This document shows, one piece after another, positions 1 to 5,139 of a stretch of DNA of 5,139 nt. The DNA is from Halomonas halophila. GTDB taxonomy: Bacteria > Pseudomonadota > Gammaproteobacteria > Pseudomonadales > Halomonadaceae. The stretch spans positions 1-5,139 of the forward strand of contig DJIP01000288.1 of the NCBI GenBank assembly GCA_002433675.1, in the 5' to 3' direction. Below the pieces are notes generated by a model, which worked only from the letters and a program-made list of their open reading frames with translations, had not been told where the DNA came from and made no database searches. The first letter of the stretch is position 1. Each line of letters begins with the position of its first letter. A program made the position numbers and the translations under genes.

Positions 1-1098
1 TCCGGCCTGGGCCTGGCCAGCGCAGAGCGACTGGTGAAGCGCGGCGCTCGCCATCTGCTGCTGCTGAGTCGCTCGGGCGTCAGCAGCCCGGAGACCAGTG
101 CCGCTATCGCCGCCATGCAAGGACAGGGCGTCACGGTGGAAGCGCTGGCACTGGACGTCACCGATGAGCAGGCCCTGGCCAGACTGATCGAGGAGTGCGG
201 TTCCCGGCGCCCACCGCTACGTGGCGTCATTCACGCCGCCGCGGTCATCGAGGACGGCCTCGCCCGTCAGCTGACTCGCGAGCAGCTCGACACGGTACTG
301 GGCGCCAAGCTGCTGGGTGCCATTCTGCTGGACCGCCTGACCCGACATCACGACCTGCAGCACTTCGTGCTCTACTCCTCGGCCACCACCCTGTTCGGAA
401 GCCCCGGTCAGTCCGCCTATGTGGCGGCCAACCTGGGCCTGGAAGCGCTGGCCGTGCGGCGCCGTCAGTCGGGGCGGCCCGCCACCTGCCTGAGCCTGGG
501 CATCATTGAGGATACCGGCTTTCTGGCCCGTCACCAGACCAAGCGTCGGGCCCTCTCCCAACGCATGGGCGGCGGGCAGCTGAACGCTGAACAGGCACTG
601 GACGCACTGGAACGTGCGCTCGAGACAGGCGTCAATAATGTCACCGTCATCGGAGCCATCGAGCATGGTTTTGCCCATCGGCGTTTTATCGAGCTGCAAC
701 GAGGCTCAGGCGAGGCTGACACTCAAGAAGGAGGCATCGACGGCCTCGATCTATCGACGCTCGACGAACCGTCCCGCCGCAAGGCCGTCGAAGCCATCCT
801 GCGTCAACAGCTGGCAAGCATCCTGATGCTGGCTCCCGAGCGCATCGACAGTGAGCGTCGGCTCTCCGAGTTCGGCTTCGATTCGCTGATGGCCGTCGAG
901 CTGGTATCGGCCATCGAGACCCGACTGGGCGTGAAGGTGTCCGCATTGGCCCTCGCCGACGCCGCAACCCTGCATCGCACCACCCAGTTGATCTGCGAAC
1001 TGCTGGAAAGTCCCGAGCTCGATGCGGCCGACGACCATGCGGCTCTGGCCTACCGCCATGCCGTCTCTCCTCCCGCAACCGCCCGGGAGGCAACATGA
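1..1098 (+). CDS. Type I polyketide/fatty-acid synthase, C-terminal part (KR-ACP), 5' end outside window
   Basis: The last 365 residues of a modular type I PKS; the reading frame is open from base 1, so the start lies upstream. Residues 1-6 (SGLGLA) are the end of the ketoreductase Rossmann glycine motif for NADPH. The KR continues to about residue 215 with K103, the serine pair S126/S127, Y140 and N144 in the expected order (YVAAN). The LDD position reads IED (83-85) and no Trp precedes the Tyr, which favours a B-type KR giving a D-hydroxyl. Residues about 258-330 are an acyl carrier protein with phosphopantetheine serine S295 in GFDSLMAVEL. A 35-residue tail follows, and there is no thioesterase or reductase release domain. 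The protein acts in the cytoplasm, reducing the beta-keto group of an ACP-bound chain. It overlaps the next gene by 4 nt, so chain release may be done by that partner. Upstream domains (KS, AT and others) are not visible. The KR-ACP identity is secure; the product is unknown. Confidence 0.93.
   Translation, partial: SGLGLASAERLVKRGARHLLLLSRSGVSSPETSAAIAAMQGQGVTVEALALDVTDEQALARLIEECGSRRPPLRGVIHAAAVIEDGLARQLTREQLDTVLGAKLLGAILLDRLTRHHDLQHFVLYSSATTLFGSPGQSAYVAANLGLEALAVRRRQSGRPATCLSLGIIEDTGFLARHQTKRRALSQRMGGGQLNAEQALDALERALETGVNNVTVIGAIEHGFAHRRFIELQRGSGEADTQEGGIDGLDLSTLDEPSRRKAVEAILRQQLASILMLAPERIDSERRLSEFGFDSLMAVELVSAIETRLGVKVSALALADAATLHRTTQLICELLESPELDAADDHAALAYRHAVSPPATAREAT
1085..1090 (+). 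promoter_or_regulatory. Ribosome binding site for the alpha-oxoamine synthase gene
   Basis: GGGAGG lies 4 nt before the ATG at 1095, inside the last codons of the PKS gene. It supports this start over the later in-frame ATG at 1152. The spacing is shorter than usual, and the start overlaps the PKS stop as ATGA, so translational coupling is likely. Confidence 0.65.
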
Positions 1099-2438
1099 TC
1101 CCTGGTGACCGCAAGGCATTGAAAGATCGCCTGCTCGACCAGGCCAGGGCGATGGACAGCGCCCGCAACGCCCAGGCAGCGGCAACCGGCCGGGCCGACC
1201 CAACGTCGGGACACAACCCGTCGACCGAAACACGCGTCGCCACCACCGACTTCAGCAGCCTCGAAGGCTATCGCCGGATCGCCATGTTGAGGACATTAGG
1301 GGACTCTCTCGGTATCGCCAGCCCCTTCTTTCGCTGTCATCAGTGCAGAGCGGGGGCTACCAGTCGGCTCGACAATCAGGACGTCGTCAACTTCGCCAGC
1401 TACGACTATCTCGGCCTGGCTGGCGATCGACGCGTCCTGGACGCCACCCATCAGGCGATCGAGCATTACGGCACCTCGGTATCGGCCAGTCGCATCGTTG
1501 CCGGCGAACGCCCCTTCCACGGGGCATTGGAGCGAGCACTGGCCGACTGCTACCACAGTGATGATGCGCTTGCTTTCGTCAGCGGCCACGCCACCAACGT
1601 CTCCACCATCGCCATGCTGGTGGGCACCAGGGACCTGATCATCCACGACAGCCTGATCCACAACAGCGTGGTGATGGGCGCCAGCGTATCCGGTGCCACT
1701 CGCATGAGTTTCCCCCACAACGATGTCCAAGCCCTGGATCGCCTGCTGTTCGACCATCGCGATCGCTTCGAGCGCGTACTGGTGGTGATCGAAGGCCACT
1801 ACAGCATGGATGGCGACACACCGGACCTGGCACGTTTCGTTGAGGTGAAGCGCCGGCACCACTGCTGGCTGATGGTGGATGAAGCCCACTCGCTTGGCGT
1901 GTTGGGGGCAACCGGGTTAGGCCTCCACCAGCATTGCCAGGTGGCTCCGGGAGACGTGGATATCTGGATGGGCACCCTGAGCAAATCCCTTGCCTCCAGC
2001 GGAGGCTATATCGCCGGATGCCAAGCCCTGGTGGATACCCTGCGCTACCTTGCACCAGGATTTCTCTACAGCGTCGGACTGGCACCGCAACTGGCCGAAC
2101 CAGCACGCCGTGCGCTGGAAGTGCTGCAGGACGAGCCGTGGCGAACCTCTCGGCTGGCACAGAACGCTAGACGCCTGCTGAGCGGCATACAGGCCCTGGG
2201 ATTGAATACCGGCAGCAGCGAGGGGCATGCCATCGTGCCACTCATTCTCGGCAGCTCCGCCAAGGCAGCCAAGCTGTCCCATCAACTGTTGAGGGCAGGC
2301 ATCAACGTGCAACCCATCCTGCACCCTGCAGTGCCTGAACGTAGCGCTCGGCTACGCTTCTTCGTCAGCTGCGAGCACCAGCCGGAGCAGATCGATCAGA
2401 CCCTGTCGGCCCTTGAAAGACTGACCAATACCGACTGA
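1095..2438 (+). CDS. Alpha-oxoamine synthase (BioF/Kbl/SPT-like PLP enzyme), RkpG/WcbT-like
   Basis: A 447-residue PLP-dependent enzyme of the alpha-oxoamine synthase family (fold type I), which condenses an acyl thioester with an amino acid and loses CO2 to give an amino ketone. Visible motifs: FASYDYLGL (100-108), SASRIVAGERPFHGALE (130-146), H189 in the DSLIHN segment expected to stack on PLP, SMDGD (237-241), D262 and H265 in VDEAHSLGVLG, the Schiff-base lysine K297 in TLSKSLASSGG, and ARLRFF (418-423), where the family has a substrate-carboxylate arginine. All key residues are present, so it is probably active. Residues 1-52 form an Ala/Arg-rich extension absent from BioF (about 385 residues). 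It is coupled to the upstream PKS gene by an ATGA overlap, which suggests an ACP-bound acyl donor rather than acyl-CoA. Related PKS-linked enzymes occur in capsule loci (RkpG, WcbT). Biotin synthesis or threonine breakdown is less likely, because no bio genes or tdh lie nearby. The family call is firm; substrates are inferred. Confidence 0.93.
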   Translation: MIPGDRKALKDRLLDQARAMDSARNAQAAATGRADPTSGHNPSTETRVATTDFSSLEGYRRIAMLRTLGDSLGIASPFFRCHQCRAGATSRLDNQDVVNFASYDYLGLAGDRRVLDATHQAIEHYGTSVSASRIVAGERPFHGALERALADCYHSDDALAFVSGHATNVSTIAMLVGTRDLIIHDSLIHNSVVMGASVSGATRMSFPHNDVQALDRLLFDHRDRFERVLVVIEGHYSMDGDTPDLARFVEVKRRHHCWLMVDEAHSLGVLGATGLGLHQHCQVAPGDVDIWMGTLSKSLASSGGYIAGCQALVDTLRYLAPGFLYSVGLAPQLAEPARRALEVLQDEPWRTSRLAQNARRLLSGIQALGLNTGSSEGHAIVPLILGSSAKAAKLSHQLLRAGINVQPILHPAVPERSARLRFFVSCEHQPEQIDQTLSALERLTNTD

Positions 2439-2446
2439 TGCAGAGC

Positions 2447-2473
2447 CCCTTGCAGGCAGACCCTTGCAGGCAG
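2447..2473 (+). repeat. 13-bp tandem duplication
   Basis: CCCTTGCAGGCAG occurs at 2447-2459 and again at 2461-2473, a period of 14 nt with one spacer base. It starts 8 nt after the stop codon of the alpha-oxoamine synthase gene. The second copy supplies the 5' arm of the hairpin at 2462-2487, and the first copy could pair in its place. Confidence 0.85.
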
Positions 2474-2487
2474 GCCAGCCTCCAAGG
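2462..2487 (+). other. Hairpin after the PKS-AOS operon, without U-tract
   Basis: CCTTG (2462-2466) pairs with CAAGG (2483-2487) and AGGC (2468-2471) with GCCT (2478-2481). There is one C-C mismatch between the two stems, and the loop is the 6 nt AGGCCA. The hairpin begins 24 nt past the stop codon. No T-run follows, so it does not fit a standard intrinsic terminator; it may protect the mRNA 3' end or help a factor-dependent stop. The pairing was found by eye, with no energy calculation. Confidence 0.45.
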
Positions 2488-2508
2488 CAGATATCGAGCT
2501 GGGGCTAA

Positions 2509-2565
2509 GGATAGGAATAGGGATAGGTATAGGGATAGGAATAGGGATAGGAATAGGGATAGGTA
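2509..2565 (+). repeat. 12-bp tandem repeat, about 4.75 copies
   Basis: Units: GGATAGGAATAG (2509-2520), GGATAGGTATAG (2521-2532), GGATAGGAATAG (2533-2544), GGATAGGAATAG (2545-2556) and a partial GGATAGGTA (2557-2565). Only the eighth base varies (A, T, A, A, T). Each unit can be read as two related hexamers. No C occurs on this strand from 2506 to 2565. It lies between convergent genes, so a change in copy number would not break either one. The regular GG pairs could form a weak two-layer G-quadruplex. Its function is unknown. Confidence 0.9.
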
Positions 2566-2580
2566 CCAAGCTTCAATGAA

Positions 2581-2679
2581 AGAACAGGAAGCAGGGCAAG
2601 ATAAGGAAGAGAGAACAAGAAAGGAGAGTTGGAAGGAAGGGGGTTAGAAAGGAAGGGGGGAAGGAAGGAGAGAAGGAAG
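2581..2679 (+). repeat. Polypurine tract with homopurine mirror repeat
   Basis: Ninety of 99 bases are purines on the + strand, with 34 uninterrupted purines at 2646-2679. Within it, AAGGAA-GGGGGG-AAGGAA (2649-2666) is a perfect 18-nt mirror repeat that extends to 2646-2669 with one mismatched position. Such sequences can form intramolecular triplex (H-DNA). GGAA-type microsatellite units recur throughout. The tract continues the purine bias of the 12-bp repeat just upstream. It is non-coding as far as can be seen. Confidence 0.85.
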
Positions 2680-2733
2680 CATCGCTCACTGTTGGTGACC
2701 CAGGATATGCGCTCACGCCACTTGCTGCCTGGT

Positions 2734-3786
2734 TCAGCACTGACGCTCATGCCAGAAGGCACGGTGGTGAGCCGGACTGCCGATATCTCGAGCCTTTTCC
2801 AACGCCCGTTGGGCCATCCGGTGGGTATCTCGTGGAGACGCCAGCAATCGGACGAGGCAGCGCTGCCAATCCGCGGGATCATCATCGACCAGCAGCCCAT
2901 CCACCCCGTCGCTCACGATATTGCTGTAGGGAGCACGCCTGCTGAAGAGCCCCACGCCGCCCGTGGCAGCAATCTCCAGAAACTTGATATGGGACTTGGC
3001 CGCGTTGAACCTTGTTGGCCATAAAGGTGCCAGGCCAAGGTGCAGGCGAGATCCTTTCAGGTGACCCAGAAAGGCCTTCCAGGCCATGGGATCGGGCGTG
3101 CTTACGCGATCATGGTGACGCAACGGTTCCGGGGTGTAGCGCCCCATCGCTACTTCCAGCGTCAGCCCAGAATGAGCCTCGAGAACACTGACCAGCGCCG
3201 AGCCAATCTGCTCCAGATCCCGCAGATGGGCCCGCGTACCGTAGTACCCCAATCGCCACCCATCCAATGTTGCCTCGGGAGTGGCCACCTCCGGGGAAAA
3301 AAGCAACGCAGGAGCCAGCGTCGCCACCCGGGAGTGACGGCGTCTGATGCGCGACGCCAACTCCTCGCTGGCGACGACGACTTCATCGGCCAGCGCCAGC
3401 AGTCTGGGCAGAATCCGGCAGGACACCCATCCCATACGCTCCCGGTAGCGCACCGGCAAGCCAGGGTCCATGGCGGCAGCATCAAGATCATCATCGAGCA
3501 GGTAGTGCACGCTGGCGAGCTGAGCTCGGCGCGACTCTAGCAGATCGATCCAGGCTTCGGACAGGGTACGACAAACGATGACCTGCGCCCCGGACAGGGT
3601 GCGATCCAGCCAGGGCCAGCACAGTAGGGGAGACGCCCACCGTCGGGTATCAAGGCGAGTCACTGTCGCACCTGCATAGCGAAGCCAGGGGGCAGCCGTC
3701 GCCATGAAATAGATGTCCTCGGTGGGCAGGGCTCCGTCACTCAGCAACAGCCAACGAGTACCACAAACTCCGGAGTCCCGGACCAT
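2734..3786 (-). CDS. GT4-like glycosyltransferase (GT-B fold)
   Basis: A 350-residue protein with the layout of a GT-B glycosyltransferase. The N-terminal half has an Asp-rich HYLLDDDLD (94-102) and VVVASEELASRI (136-147), the usual switch into the second Rossmann domain. The C-terminal half has LGYYGTRAHLRDLEQI (179-194), APLWPTRFNAAKSHIKFLE (253-271) and APYSNIVSDGVDGLLVDDDPADW (285-307), the nucleotide-sugar-binding region of GT4-type enzymes with K264, K268 and E271. It should transfer a sugar from a nucleotide-sugar donor, probably at the cytoplasmic membrane face during glycan assembly. No signal peptide or membrane segment is visible. The ATG at 3786 has GAGAGG 8 nt upstream, and the gene follows the GT2 gene after 12 nt, so the two are probably cotranscribed and coupled. 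It is slightly short for GT4, mostly in the N-terminal domain. Donor and acceptor cannot be read from sequence, and the subfamily is uncertain. Confidence 0.83.
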   Translation of the reverse strand: MVRDSGVCGTRWLLLSDGALPTEDIYFMATAAPWLRYAGATVTRLDTRRWASPLLCWPWLDRTLSGAQVIVCRTLSEAWIDLLESRRAQLASVHYLLDDDLDAAAMDPGLPVRYRERMGWVSCRILPRLLALADEVVVASEELASRIRRRHSRVATLAPALLFSPEVATPEATLDGWRLGYYGTRAHLRDLEQIGSALVSVLEAHSGLTLEVAMGRYTPEPLRHHDRVSTPDPMAWKAFLGHLKGSRLHLGLAPLWPTRFNAAKSHIKFLEIAATGGVGLFSRRAPYSNIVSDGVDGLLVDDDPADWQRCLVRLLASPRDTHRMAQRALEKARDIGSPAHHRAFWHERQC

Positions 3787-3794
3787 GGCGGTCG

Positions 3795-3800
3795 CCTCTC
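3795..3800 (-). promoter_or_regulatory. Ribosome binding site for the GT4-like gene
   Basis: On the minus strand GAGAGG lies 8 nt before the ATG at 3786 and overlaps the TGA stop of the upstream GT2 gene (3801-3799). It decides the start in favour of this ATG over the next in-frame one at residue 28 (YFMATAA), and it points to translational coupling. Confidence 0.7.
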
Positions 3801-5139
3801 AACGCAGAGAAAAGTCCTCGTGAACCAGCGTCAGATTGGGGTTGTAGGCTGGATCCCGATCAAGCTGCTCACCCCAGGTGTGGCGCATGTAGAGCACCTC
3901 TCCGATGGCCCTGGCTCGCTTGGTGGCATTGTCATCGGCACCACGCGACTCGGATTCATGGTGATAGAGTTCGGCGTCTGGCGTCCATACGTTGCGATAG
4001 CCCGCCTCCCGAACCTTCAGACACAGATCTACATCATTGAAGGCGATCGGCAGGTCTCGCGCATTGAGGCCGCCCACCTGCCGATAGAGTGCCTTGCGTA
4101 TCAATAGACAGGCGCCGGTCACCGCAGAGTAATTCTGCGCTAGCGCCAGTCGAGAAAAGTATCCGTTGGCATGGCGACTGAAGTACTTGTGCGCATGGCC
4201 CGCAACGCCCCCGATACCCAGCACGACACCTGCGTGCTGGAGGGTATCGTTGGGATAATAGAGCTTGGCGCCGACGCAACCGATATCCGGCCGCACGACG
4301 TGACGCACCATTTCCTCGAGCCACTCTTCGTTGATCGGCTCTATATCGTTGTTGATGAGCCCCAGCACGTCACCACGTGCGTGATACGCTCCGAAATTAT
4401 TGATACCGGAATAGTTGAAGCGATGGTTCCAGGCCAGAATCCTGACCCGTGGGTCTCCCTTGCCGATCTCGGCCAGATAGGCCAGCGTCTCCTCGCATCG
4501 CGTCCCGTTGTCGAGAATCAGCACCTCCAGCCTGGAATAGCGGGTACGAGACAGGATCGCATCAACGCATGGTGCCAACAGATCGACACGATCACGAGTC
4601 GGGATCATCAGACTGACCAGCGGGGGCGGATTCGGCAGCGGCCAGCGGACGCGATAGGTATTGGGCAAGCGCCCAAGCTCGACGGTTGCTCCGGGGCTGC
4701 TTCGTGCCAGATGGTCGGCGACCGCTCGCAGTCCTGCACGGGACGTATAATCCTTGGCGTTGCTGGTCATCGCCGTGGAGCCGGGACTGACACGCCAATG
4801 ATAGAGAATCCTGGGAATATGGACGATGCGATCAGGCTCTGTGTGGGCACAGACTCTCAGGGCCAGATCGTGGTCCTGGCTCCCCTCCAGCCCCTTGCGG
4901 AAGCCTCCCAGTTGCCTTACCAGCGCGGTGTCGAAGACACTCAAGTGCGCCATGTAGTTCTGGGCGAGCAGCAGATCAGGATTGAAGCAGGGCTTGAAGT
5001 GAGGTTCGCAGCGCACACCACGCTGATCCACCTTGTCTTCATCGCTGTACACCAGAACCGGTCGTGGTGACCGGTTCAAGGCTTCAACCACATAGCTCAG
5101 GGCGCAGGGTGACAAGAGGTCATCATGGTCGAGCAAGGC
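3799..5139 (-). CDS. Two-domain GT2 family glycosyltransferase, 5' end outside window
   Basis: 446 residues are visible and the N-terminus lies beyond base 5139. The first GT2 domain is cut. It enters at ALLDHDDLLSP (D4, D6, D7: the DXD metal/donor site), then SDEDKVD (32-38), GSQDHDLALRV (86-96, the family's catalytic-acid region) and IPRILYHWRVSPGST. The second GT2 domain is complete, residues about 174-396: SLMIPTRDR, LILDNG (207-212), GLINNDIEP (260-268, with NND at the DXD position), GACLLIRK and FNDVDLCLKVREAGY (367-381). The tail WGEQLDRDPAYNPN is typical of these tandem GT2 proteins. Two GT-A domains suggest it adds two sugars, or repeats one linkage, on a cell-surface glycan. It probably heads or sits inside an operon with the GT4-like gene 12 nt downstream. 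TTG at 5136 is the Leu of the DXD motif, not a start. Sugar specificity is unknown. Confidence 0.92.
   Translation of the reverse strand, partial: ALLDHDDLLSPCALSYVVEALNRSPRPVLVYSDEDKVDQRGVRCEPHFKPCFNPDLLLAQNYMAHLSVFDTALVRQLGGFRKGLEGSQDHDLALRVCAHTEPDRIVHIPRILYHWRVSPGSTAMTSNAKDYTSRAGLRAVADHLARSSPGATVELGRLPNTYRVRWPLPNPPPLVSLMIPTRDRVDLLAPCVDAILSRTRYSRLEVLILDNGTRCEETLAYLAEIGKGDPRVRILAWNHRFNYSGINNFGAYHARGDVLGLINNDIEPINEEWLEEMVRHVVRPDIGCVGAKLYYPNDTLQHAGVVLGIGGVAGHAHKYFSRHANGYFSRLALAQNYSAVTGACLLIRKALYRQVGGLNARDLPIAFNDVDLCLKVREAGYRNVWTPDAELYHHESESRGADDNATKRARAIGEVLYMRHTWGEQLDRDPAYNPNLTLVHEDFSLR

Larger units (their letters stand above)
2509..2733 (-). terminator. Possible Rho-dependent termination region for the glycosyltransferase operon
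   Basis: A minus-strand transcript leaving the GT4-like gene at 2734 would cross 2679-2581, where the RNA would have 45 C, 45 U, 5 A and only 4 G, and then 2565-2506, which has no G. A long C-over-G, unstructured stretch just past a stop codon is the usual signature of a Rho loading site. No intrinsic terminator (strong hairpin plus U-run) was seen on this strand between 2734 and 2439. This is inferred from composition alone. Confidence 0.35.

Noticed and set aside
217..699. 160-codon minus-strand frame
   Set aside because: It is antisense to the KR domain, which has all its catalytic residues; a shadow frame.
2509..2565. CRISPR array
   Set aside because: The 12-bp units are directly adjacent with no spacers.
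2438..2647. 69-codon + strand frame starting at an ATG that overlaps the synthase stop (TGATG)
   Set aside because: It has no ribosome binding site and consists mostly of the translated 12-bp repeat (DRNRDRYRDR type) and the polypurine tract. It looks like low-complexity read-through, although the overlapping start leaves a small chance of coupled translation.
2698..2733. Intrinsic terminator for the minus-strand operon from CCAGG/CCTGG pairing
   Set aside because: The stem is only about 5 bp with a loop of over 20 nt and no U-run follows.
2505..2900. 131-codon minus-strand frame ending in YPYS-type repeats
   Set aside because: Its first half lies in another frame of the GT4-like gene, and the rest is translated repeat; no family features.
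4171..5070. 299-codon + strand frame
   Set aside because: It lies antisense to the GT2 gene, whose motifs are unmistakable; long antisense frames are common at high GC.
5134..5136. TTG as the start of the GT2 gene
   Set aside because: It encodes a Leu inside the DXD motif of the first GT2 domain and the frame stays open to the window edge, so the gene begins outside.

Overview
The window looks like part of a capsule or other surface-glycan locus from a high-GC (about 60% by eye) Gram-negative proteobacterium. The protein style would fit a gammaproteobacterium such as the Halomonadaceae, but nothing here fixes the taxon. It holds four genes in two convergent pairs, and both outer genes run off the window.

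Left half, + strand: the 3' end of a type I polyketide/fatty-acid synthase gene (ketoreductase domain, then a C-terminal acyl carrier protein and no thioesterase) overlaps by 4 nt (ATGA) a complete alpha-oxoamine synthase gene, the PLP-enzyme family of BioF, Kbl, serine palmitoyltransferase and ALA synthase. The tight coupling suggests that the PKS builds an acyl chain on its ACP and that the alpha-oxoamine synthase releases it by decarboxylative condensation with an amino acid, giving a long-chain amino-ketone (sphingoid-like) product. A PKS paired with a BioF-like enzyme inside a polysaccharide locus recalls rkpA/rkpG of Sinorhizobium and wcbR/wcbT of the Burkholderia capsule cluster, so a lipid for a surface glycan is the best guess.

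Middle, 2439-2733: a 295-bp convergent intergenic region without a convincing gene. In order it holds a 13-bp tandem duplication, a hairpin that uses the second copy, four and a half copies of a 12-bp GGATAG-type tandem repeat, and a roughly 100-nt polypurine tract containing a homopurine mirror repeat. Read on the minus strand, the last two are C-rich and almost G-free, as expected of a Rho-dependent termination region for the glycosyltransferase transcript.

Right half, - strand: a two-domain GT2 glycosyltransferase (5' end outside the window), then, 12 nt later and with a good ribosome binding site, a GT4-like (GT-B) glycosyltransferase. They look like one operon transcribed leftward and probably assemble a glycan. 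No promoter, RNA gene, insertion sequence or CRISPR array was seen.
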